A DNA stretch of 6,266 nucleotides, from positions 1 to 6,266 of the forward strand of contig JARXAV010000343.1 of the NCBI GenBank assembly GCA_029865665.1, given 5' to 3'. Position 1 is the first letter of the stretch; each line of letters starts with the position of its first letter. The notes beneath the pieces were generated by a model. The model worked only from the letters and a program-made list of their open reading frames with translations. It did no database searches and was not told the DNA's origin. The position numbers and the translations under genes are program-made. Below, piece by piece: positions 1-4,992 of the stretch. This DNA comes from Flectobacillus sp. Lineage in GTDB: Bacteria; Bacteroidota; Bacteroidia; Cytophagales; Spirosomataceae.

Positions 1-1
1 A

Positions 2-43
2 CAAGCAGTGAAACCCAAAATTACTAAAAAGGAAAAAAAATGA
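2..43 (+). CDS. possible 3' end of an upstream gene (partial)
   Basis: One plus-strand frame is open from the left edge and would encode QAVKPKITKKEKK before a TGA at 41-43. The other two plus frames stop earlier, at 9-11 and 25-27. A lysine-rich tail is plausible as a protein C-terminus, but 13 codons in A-rich DNA are easily open by chance. No function can be assigned. No clear terminator follows directly. Confidence 0.25.
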   Translation, partial: QAVKPKITKKEKK

Positions 44-100
44 AGCGTGTATTGTTTCATGAAAAAATAAAGGTTGAATTATAAGAATACGATTAAAAAC

Positions 101-179
101 TAGGTTTGCCTTGGTACAAGACTTTATACAAACTTAAAGAATATTGTCGGCATCATCAACGACAAAAAACTAAGTTTGT
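101..179 (+). other. region with two mutually exclusive hairpins
   Basis: CAAACTTA at 129-136 can pair either with TAGGTTTG at 101-108 (one G-U pair, with a small CTTG/CAAG hairpin inside at 110-120) or with TAAGTTTG at 171-178. The second pairing extends to 9 bp (128-136 with 171-179) and encloses a 6-bp hairpin, TTGTCG 144-149 with CGACAA 160-165. The two outer arms are copies of one 14-nt unit, AAAAACTARGTTTG, at 95-108 and 165-178. Each copy also matches the -7 consensus TANNTTTG with a TTG 24 nt upstream, so the repeat may be promoter-like and not an RNA structure. Chance pairing in AT-rich DNA is not excluded. Confidence 0.25.
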
Positions 180-336
180 GTCAACAAAGTATCAAGTGTA
201 AACGAATGCTACAAATATAAGGACATGAATTATCGCAGAAAGGTTGCATCGCCACTGTATCTTAATTTATGATAAGATTAGCTCTCCATCATTATTATAC
301 AACATTTTAGGGGAAGAGTGAAAATATAGCCGAAAG

Positions 337-368
337 TTTGCGTAAATAGTTCTTCTTGCCTACCTTTG
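337..368 (+). promoter_or_regulatory. candidate Bacteroidota-type promoter, distal to trxB
   Basis: TTTG at 337-340 is followed after 20 nt by TACCTTTG at 361-368. This fits the Bacteroidota primary-sigma pattern (TTTG, about 19-21 nt, TANNTTTG). Transcription would start near 375 and leave a leader of roughly 235 nt before the trxB ATG at 611. It is the best-spaced promoter match in the first 610 bases. The long leader either carries something regulatory or means that the nearer candidate at 499-534 is the main start. Confidence 0.45.
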
Positions 369-498
369 GTAAATTCAAAATCCTTTCTTCTGTCAAATTT
401 TAATAATGAATGAACGTTTGTGCCTAATAAGCTTCATTCCTGATTACTAAGTAGTTATAGTGTATTGTATCCCTGCGTATGAAAATAATTTGGCGTTC

Positions 499-534
499 TT
501 GTATTTAACTGCAATTTTTGCGGTTGTATTTTTG
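499..534 (+). promoter_or_regulatory. candidate proximal trxB promoter
   Basis: TATTTTTG at 527-534 matches TANNTTTG exactly. The nearest upstream TTG is at 499-501, 25 nt away, which is longer than the usual spacing, so the -33 part is weak. Transcription would begin about 540 and give a leader of about 70 nt. The palindrome at 537-553 would then lie over the start site. Confidence 0.3.
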
Positions 535-536
535 TT

Positions 537-553
537 ATCATTCTGAGAATGAT
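537..553. promoter_or_regulatory. perfect 8-1-8 palindrome, candidate operator
   Basis: The sequence is ATCATTCT, a central G, then AGAATGAT: a perfect inverted repeat with a one-base centre. It begins 3 nt after a TANNTTTG match and ends 57 nt before the trxB ATG. Its odd-centred form recalls the 7-1-7 operators of Fur/PerR-type regulators, but the sequence is not a clear match to any consensus I know. The regulator is unknown, and a short RNA hairpin is the alternative reading. Confidence 0.35.
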
Positions 554-610
554 TCTTTAAAAAAAACATACATTACGCATAAAATCGGCTTACAAAAGCA
601 CAATAAAACA

Positions 611-1549
611 ATGGCAGAACATACCAAGTGCCTAATCATAGGCTCAGGACCAGCAGGTTATACAGCAGCAATTTACGCTTCAAGAGCAGGATTAAGTCCT
701 ATTATGTATCAGGGAGGACAACCAGGTGGACAGTTGACAATCACAAACGATGTTGAAAATTTCCCAGGTTATCCAGATGGAATTCAAGGCCCAGCAATGA
801 TGCAAGATCTTGAAAAACAAGCTAGTAGATTTGGTGCTGATATCCGTACAGGAATGGCAACTAAGGTAGATTTTTCAGTTAGCCCTAAAAAGGTAATCAT
901 CGACGATTCATACGAAATTACAGCAGATTCCGTTATTATAGCAACAGGTGCTTCTGCAAAGTGGTTAGGATTAGAATCAGAACAAAAATATAACGGTTTA
1001 GGCGTTTCGGCTTGTGCTGTTTGTGATGGATTCTTTTTCCGTAATCAAGAAGTAGCAATTGTAGGAGGTGGAGATACAGCAGCAGAAGAAGCAATGTACT
1101 TATCAAACCTATGTGCAAAAGTACACATGATTGTCCGCAGAGACGAACTACGTGCTTCTTTAATCATGCAAAAGCGTGTTTTATCGAATCCTAAAATCGA
1201 AATGCACTGGAATTCAGCAACGGAAGAAATCGTTGGGGATAACACAGGAGTAACGGGTGCAATCATTAAAAACATAAAAACGGGAGAACTTGCTACGATT
1301 CCTGTAACAGGTTTCTTTGTTGCAATTGGACATAAGCCAAACACCGGAATCTTTAAAGATTTCATAGCATTGGATGAGGCAGGCTATATCCAAACAGAAA
1401 AAGGCTCAACAAGAACGACTATCTCTGGAGTTTTTGCTTGTGGCGACGCTCAAGATAACATTTATCGTCAGGCAGTAACAGCAGCAGGCACTGGCTGTAT
1501 GGCTGCTTTAGATGCTGAACGTTGGTTGGCTGAAAATGAATTACACTAG
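611..1549 (+). CDS. trxB: thioredoxin-disulfide reductase
   Basis: A 312-residue cytoplasmic flavoprotein that passes electrons from NADPH through FAD and a redox-active cysteine pair to oxidised thioredoxin. Visible motifs in order: FAD-binding GSGPAG at residues 11-16; ATG at 111-113; the redox centre CAVCDG with Cys135 and Cys138; the NADPH-binding GGGDTAAEEA at 152-161; the HMIVRRDELRA segment (His172, Arg176, Arg177, Arg181) expected to contact the NADP phosphate; and the C-terminal FAD motif GVFACGDAQD at 273-282. Length and cysteine position fit low-molecular-weight TrxB. ATG 611 is preferred because MAEHTKCLIIGSG gives the normal N-terminus. An in-frame TTG at 518 would add 31 atypical residues and would lie upstream of the proximal promoter element. 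There is no Shine-Dalgarno sequence, only an A-rich lead-in, as usual in this phylum. The paired cysteines argue against the bacillithiol-disulfide reductase branch (YpdA/Bdr). Confidence 0.97.
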   Translation: MAEHTKCLIIGSGPAGYTAAIYASRAGLSPIMYQGGQPGGQLTITNDVENFPGYPDGIQGPAMMQDLEKQASRFGADIRTGMATKVDFSVSPKKVIIDDSYEITADSVIIATGASAKWLGLESEQKYNGLGVSACAVCDGFFFRNQEVAIVGGGDTAAEEAMYLSNLCAKVHMIVRRDELRASLIMQKRVLSNPKIEMHWNSATEEIVGDNTGVTGAIIKNIKTGELATIPVTGFFVAIGHKPNTGIFKDFIALDEAGYIQTEKGSTRTTISGVFACGDAQDNIYRQAVTAAGTGCMAALDAERWLAENELH

Positions 1550-1656
1550 CCCATATTAGGAGTTAGAGCAACAAAACGTAAATGAAGGTAAGCGTACTGT
1601 AACTATATTATCAATTCGTTTTGGGTTCTAATGCTATCGTTCACTATTAATTAATT

Positions 1657-2784
1657 ATGAAACAAACCAGTCATCTTTTTTTAGTCGTATTAAGTTTTTG
1701 TTCTTTCACTGTTTTAGCTCAACAGGAAAAAGGAGGAGGATTTAAGAAAAACCCCAAAATTCCTGTGAAGGAAAATACGGGTTTGTACAAAGAGAAAAGC
1801 AAAAAGCAGGATGAACTCGACGAACTGCCTACTCTTCAGTTTAGGACAGATTTTGAGTCGGTTGATAAAAGTCCTGAAACAGCTATTTCTTCTGCTGACA
1901 AACGGTACGAGCCATCAAGAGCTATTAACCAAACGATTAGCAACTTTGACACTACCTCCGTTGATGAGCGTGAACCCCTAGTCATTGAAATTGAAGAGGA
2001 AATGAAACCAGAAGGCAGTGATGACTTCGTAACGGTTGCCACCTACTTCTCTATTTGGGATTCTCGTAATATCGACCCTTACAATATTAACCCAAATGAT
2101 TTTTCAGATGTGGTTGATATTGAGCTTTATAACAAAGAACAAAACCGTTTTTGGGCTTCTCCACTGAATGCTCCAAAGATGACTTCTGTATTTGGCCCTC
2201 GTTGGGGACGCTTACATGCAGGGGTTGACTTAGATTTGGAAACTGGTGATCCTGTTTATTCTGCTTTTGATGGAATTGTGCGGGTGGCAGGTTATGACGG
2301 AAGAGGATATGGTAAATTCATAGTGGTTAGACATTACAATGGACTAGAAACCTTATATGGTCACTTATCTTCACAAGGACTTGAATCAGGTGCGTATGTA
2401 AAAGCTGGTGACGAAATTGGTCGTGGTGGTAATACAGGACGTAGTACAGGTTCTCACTTACACTTCGAAACTCGATACGAAGGAAACCCTTTTAACCCTA
2501 CGTACGTATTCAGTTTTGCAGGAGAAGCGACTCAGCCTATTTCTGACCATGTACTTGTTTCAGCAAGAGTATTTGATACTTATGGTTTAGCATTAGGAAA
2601 TGAATACGGTGAAGCTGGCGAAAAAGTAGTAACTCGTAAAACAGCATGGACTACCGCTCATTATGGAGACACGCTCAATTCAATTGCTAGTCGTGCAGGA
2701 ATTTCAGTTGAAAAATTGGCTAAACTCAATGGAATGAGAGCCTCTGCTAATCTTAGAGCTGGTCGTCGTTTACGTATTCAATAG
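1657..2784 (+). CDS. secreted M23 family peptidase with C-terminal LysM domain
   Basis: A 375-residue probable peptidoglycan endopeptidase. Residues 1-21 form a type I signal peptide (Lys2, hydrophobic core, cleavage after Leu-Ala before QQ). Cys15 lies in LSFC, a poor lipobox, so a lipoprotein is unlikely. Residues 22-125 are a charged linker of low complexity. A YFSIWDSRNIDPY segment (130-142) precedes the catalytic domain and is, from memory, conserved in Bacteroidota members of this family. The M23 domain (about 170-285) has the zinc ligands His187 and Asp191 (HAGVD) and His269 (HLH), with His236 (YGH) and His267 as catalytic histidines; all the expected residues are present, so it should be active. 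A LysM domain at about 328-374 (HYGDTLNSIASRAGISVEKLAKLNG) should bind glycan chains. The gene starts 107 nt after trxB with no terminator between, so readthrough is possible, but a functional link is not evident. It ends at a strong terminator. Confidence 0.93.
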   Translation: MKQTSHLFLVVLSFCSFTVLAQQEKGGGFKKNPKIPVKENTGLYKEKSKKQDELDELPTLQFRTDFESVDKSPETAISSADKRYEPSRAINQTISNFDTTSVDEREPLVIEIEEEMKPEGSDDFVTVATYFSIWDSRNIDPYNINPNDFSDVVDIELYNKEQNRFWASPLNAPKMTSVFGPRWGRLHAGVDLDLETGDPVYSAFDGIVRVAGYDGRGYGKFIVVRHYNGLETLYGHLSSQGLESGAYVKAGDEIGRGGNTGRSTGSHLHFETRYEGNPFNPTYVFSFAGEATQPISDHVLVSARVFDTYGLALGNEYGEAGEKVVTRKTAWTTAHYGDTLNSIASRAGISVEKLAKLNGMRASANLRAGRRLRIQ

Positions 2785-2811
2785 TCTTTAGTAAATTCAT
2801 TCGTTAACATA

Positions 2812-2847
2812 AAAAAAAGGTTGCAATTCGCATTGCAACCTTTTTTT
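2812..2847. terminator. intrinsic terminator after the M23 peptidase gene
   Basis: GGTTGCAAT (2819-2827) pairs with ATTGCAACC (2832-2840) around a TCGC loop. The stem is flanked by a run of A before and seven T after, which extend the pairing to 16 bp. The T-run follows the stem on the plus strand and the A-run gives the same on the minus strand, so it can work in both directions. It begins 27 nt after the M23 stop codon. Confidence 0.9.
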
Positions 2848-3203
2848 ATTTCTTCATACTTCAAAAATTGCATTTATACTAAATAAAACAGAAGCTTTAA
2901 GTTATTTTATTAACCTTTATTGAAAGCTCTCCAAACCGAACAAAAATGAATCAAAAAAATACGAAATAATTAGAAAGTAATTTAGCATATTTGTCCAACA
3001 TTTTTTTTCGATATGGGGTTTTGTGTGAAAAGTCAAAAGTTTATGAGTAACCATCGCTTGGTTTAAAGCTAGAAGTAGCTTCATCTTAAAATAACATTTT
3101 CACAAATGTAGCTTAACAGAATATTATTTGACATATAATGCTTTGAACGTTAAACGCCACACTTTTCACTCACCTCCTATTTTATTTTAACGCTTTAAGT
3201 ATC
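2848..3203. other. AT-rich intergenic region upstream of bshB1
   Basis: No open reading frame of note and no RNA gene is seen in these 356 bases. The region should contain the bshB1 promoter, because a strong terminator lies upstream, but no well-spaced TTTG/TANNTTTG pair was found. The closest -7 likeness is CATATTTG at 2986-2993 (7 of 8), without a good -33 partner. It includes a T-run at 3001-3008. No shared repeat with the other intergenic regions was noticed. Confidence 0.6.
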
Positions 3204-3923
3204 ATGAAATTAGACATACTCGTTATGGCCGCCCATCCCGATGATGCGGAGTTAAGTTGTGCTGGAACTATTTGTGCGGCAATTGCACAAGGGAAAAAGG
3301 TGGGAATAGTCGATTTTACTCGTGGAGAATTAGGAACTCGTGGTACTCCTGAAATTAGACTGGCAGAATCGGCAGTAGCTTCTTCCATTATGGGGATTCA
3401 TGCTCGTGAAAATTTAGAATTTCGTGATGGTTTTTTTGTAAATGATGAAGACCATTTATTAAAACTAATTGCTGTAATCCGCCGCTATCAACCTGATATT
3501 GTTCTGGCAAATGCAATAGAAGACCGCCACCCCGACCATGGTAAAGGATCTGATTTAGCTAGAGATGCGTGCTTTAAATCGGGCTTACGCATGATTGCAA
3601 CCACTGAAAAAGACGGCACTCCTCAAACTGCTTGGAGACCCAAAAATGTCTATCACTATGTTCAAGATCGCTTTTTAAAACCTGATTTTGTGGTCGATAT
3701 TACACCTTATTGGAGCAAGAAAATCGCAGCAATTAGAGCTTTCAAGAGTCAATTCCATGACCCCAATTCTACCGAACCCGAATCGTATTTAACTTCTCCT
3801 CAATACATTCACTTCACAGAAGCCCGCAACAGAGAAATGGGTCACATGATTGGTGTAGAATTTGGCGAAGGATATACTACCGACAAAATGATTGGCGTAA
3901 CAGATTTAACTGTATTATTGTAA
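3204..3923 (+). CDS. bshB1: bacillithiol biosynthesis deacetylase BshB1
   Basis: A 239-residue zinc-dependent deacetylase of the LmbE/PIG-L family. BshB1 removes the acetyl group from N-acetyl-glucosaminyl-L-malate, the product of BshA; BshC then adds cysteine to give bacillithiol, a low-molecular-weight thiol. Seen in the sequence: the N-terminal AHPDDAE motif with His11, Asp13 and Asp14, and the RHPDHGKGSDLARDA motif with His109, Asp111 and His112. His11, Asp14 and His112 are the expected zinc ligands and Asp13 the general base. The stretch DFTRGELGTRGT (37-48) and the C-terminal half with PKNVYHYVQDRF (146-157) fit BshB1 better than other LmbE proteins. The length is typical and ATG 3204 starts right at the first beta strand. 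The gene stands alone between a terminator upstream and convergent pdxH; bshA and bshC are not in the window. Another sugar deacetylase of the same family is the alternative, but I think it less likely. Confidence 0.92.
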   Translation: MKLDILVMAAHPDDAELSCAGTICAAIAQGKKVGIVDFTRGELGTRGTPEIRLAESAVASSIMGIHARENLEFRDGFFVNDEDHLLKLIAVIRRYQPDIVLANAIEDRHPDHGKGSDLARDACFKSGLRMIATTEKDGTPQTAWRPKNVYHYVQDRFLKPDFVVDITPYWSKKIAAIRAFKSQFHDPNSTEPESYLTSPQYIHFTEARNREMGHMIGVEFGEGYTTDKMIGVTDLTVLL

Positions 3924-3941
3924 TTTATTGCTAAAAGCAAA

Positions 3942-3977
3942 TTGCCCCATTTGCCAGACAACAGACAAATGGGGTAA
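3942..3977. terminator. hairpin between convergent bshB1 and pdxH, probable shared terminator
   Basis: CCCCATTTG (3945-3953) pairs with CAAATGGGG (3966-3974). Three further pairs outside it (one G-U) give a 12-bp stem with a 12-nt loop. It lies between the stop codons of bshB1 (3923) and pdxH (4008-4010), where both transcripts must end. No long T-run follows on either strand, so it is weaker than the terminator at 2812-2847. A small 5-bp hairpin, TTGCT/AGCAA (3928-3940), lies beside it. Confidence 0.6.
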
Positions 3978-4007
3978 CTTACTCTTATCAGAGAAAAACA
4001 AATAAGG

Positions 4008-4652
4008 CTAAGGCGATAAACGCTCGATTTTCCATGTTCCATTTTCTTGTAAGGTAAAAGCGATTCGATCGTGTAAACGAGAAGGACGACCCTGCCAAAA
4101 TTCGATATACGTCGGCACTAAGCGATAGCCACCCCAATGTTGTGGTCTTGGAATCGTTTGTCCTTCAAATTTTTCAAGTAAGGCTTTTTCTCTTTCTTCC
4201 AATACGCTGCGGCTTTCAATGACCATGCTTTGGTTTGACGACCACGCTCCTATCTGACTTCCTCTCGGACGACGTTGGAAATATTCATCGGATTCTACCT
4301 CTGAAACTTTTTCAATCAAACCCTCAATACGAACCTGACGTTCGAGTTCATTCCAAAAAAAGCTAATACATCCATTTGGATTTTCAGCTAGTTCCGACCC
4401 TTTTCTACTTAAATAATTCGTAAAAAACGTAAAGCCTGTATCTATTTTTTTGAGTAATACAATTCTGGAAGCAGGTTTACCTTCGGCAGATACCGTAGAA
4501 AGTGTAAACGCATTCGGCTCTCTCAACTCACTTTTAATGGCTTCATCAAACCAACGATGAAACTGAATCAAAGGATTTTCGGCAACGTCCGAAATATCCA
4601 AGTTTCCTTTGGTATAATTTTCCCGCAATGCGGCAATATCCGTAGTATTCAT
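4008..4652 (-). CDS. pdxH: pyridoxamine 5'-phosphate oxidase
   Basis: A 214-residue FMN-dependent enzyme that oxidises pyridoxamine 5'-phosphate or pyridoxine 5'-phosphate to pyridoxal 5'-phosphate with oxygen, in B6 synthesis and salvage; it acts in the cytoplasm as a dimer. Motifs in order: SRIVLLKK (62-69) and [10 protein letters not shown] (76-85) for FMN and phosphate binding; [14 protein letters not shown] (98-111); [11 protein letters not shown] (132-142); [12 protein letters not shown] (169-180); and the family signature [14 protein letters not shown] (183-196), complete with Arg192 and His194. It ends in the usual RLSP. Length is normal. The chosen ATG gives [13 protein letters not shown], a typical start; an in-frame TTG at 4713-4715 would add 21 residues without family likeness. 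The gene is divergent from polA and convergent with bshB1, so it is probably transcribed alone. No Shine-Dalgarno sequence precedes it. Confidence 0.97.
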   Translation of the reverse strand: MNTTDIAALRENYTKGNLDISDVAENPLIQFHRWFDEAIKSELREPNAFTLSTVSAEGKPASRIVLLKKIDTGFTFFTNYLSRKGSELAENPNGCISFFWNELERQVRIEGLIEKVSEVESDEYFQRRPRGSQIGAWSSNQSMVIESRSVLEEREKALLEKFEGQTIPRPQHWGGYRLVPTYIEFWQGRPSRLHDRIAFTLQENGTWKIERLSP

Positions 4653-4855
4653 GACTGTATCGTTCTTTGTTAACTTATGGAGTGGCAAGCACGCTATTTT
4701 TCTGAAAGAAAACAATGACTTTGATTGGTTCGCTCATTGAGTTTCTTGAAATTATAAACACAATATTAAGGCTAGGGTTTCATAAAATGAAAAAACAAAT
4801 CTTTTCAAGGGTAAAGCAATCGCTTATGATTTAATTTAAAAATCTAATTTCCAAT

Positions 4856-4873
4856 AAGTTACAAATTTAACTT
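4856..4873 (-). promoter_or_regulatory. inverted repeat over a minus-strand -7-like element (pdxH side)
   Basis: AAGTTA (4856-4861) and TAACTT (4868-4873) are a perfect inverted repeat with a 6-nt spacer. On the minus strand, 4869-4862 reads TAAATTTG, an exact TANNTTTG match that would drive pdxH with a leader of about 200 nt. No TTG lies at the right distance upstream on that strand, so the promoter call is weak. Confidence 0.25.
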
Positions 4874-4898
4874 GGATGAATTATTTTTGCTTTAGTAC

Positions 4899-4923
4899 TT
4901 ACCAATAGATTTTGGTAATTTTG
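4899..4923 (+). promoter_or_regulatory. inverted repeat overlapping a polA -7-like element
   Basis: TTACCAA (4899-4905) and TTGGTAA (4912-4918) form a perfect 7-6-7 inverted repeat. Its right arm overlaps TAATTTTG (4916-4923), an exact TANNTTTG match. TTTA at 4891-4894 lies 21 nt upstream as an imperfect -33. Transcription from here would begin near 4930, about 60 nt before the polA ATG. The placement suggests an operator or an architectural site; no regulator can be named. Confidence 0.35.
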
Positions 4924-4955
4924 ATAAAAGATTTTAATGCTATTGCCCACACCCA

Positions 4956-4968
4956 TAGGCTACGCCTA
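4956..4968 (+). other. short stem-loop in the polA leader
   Basis: TAGGC and GCCTA pair around a TAC loop, ending 24 nt before the polA ATG, with a T-run (4980-4985) shortly after. The patch is GC-richer than its surroundings. A 5-bp stem separated from the T-run by over 10 nt is a poor terminator; it could be a weak attenuator, a fragment of a dispersed palindrome, or chance. Confidence 0.25.
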
Positions 4969-4992
4969 GTTGATGGAGCTTTTTTATATCCA

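Larger units (their letters stand above)
44..610. other. AT-rich non-coding region upstream of trxB
   Basis: No credible gene is seen on either strand. The stretch holds a hairpin-forming region (101-179), two TANNTTTG-type promoter candidates (337-368 and 499-534) and a perfect short palindrome (537-553). Nothing resembling a tRNA, a CRISPR repeat or a riboswitch class I know was recognised. Between about 180 and 336 I see no structure at all. Confidence 0.6.
4653..4992. other. divergent pdxH-polA intergenic region
   Basis: These 340 bases separate two divergent genes and must carry both promoters. Two inverted repeats of like geometry (4856-4873 and 4899-4918, centres 44 bp apart) each overlap a -7-type element, and a short stem-loop (4956-4968) precedes polA. 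The part next to pdxH (4653-4850) shows no clear promoter or structure. No small gene was recognised. Confidence 0.6.

Noticed and set aside
518..610. An upstream in-frame TTG start extending TrxB by 31 residues
   Set aside because: The extension has no family likeness, the ATG at 611 gives the standard TrxB N-terminus, and a promoter-like element and a palindrome lie within the would-be extension.
1045..1365. A 106-codon minus-strand frame inside trxB
   Set aside because: It lies fully opposite the NADPH domain of TrxB, and its translation has no recognisable features.
3128..3139. TTGACA directly followed by TATAAT upstream of bshB1
   Set aside because: The two hexamers have no spacer, so they cannot act as a sigma-70-type promoter, and the phylum uses a different consensus.
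3171..3178. CACCTCCT shortly before bshB1
   Set aside because: On the coding strand this equals the anti-Shine-Dalgarno sequence and not its complement, so it cannot be a ribosome-binding site for bshB1. No minus-strand gene starts beside it.
4653..4715. An upstream TTG start extending PdxH by 21 residues
   Set aside because: The added residues are atypical, and the ATG at 4650-4652 gives a normal-length protein with a typical start.
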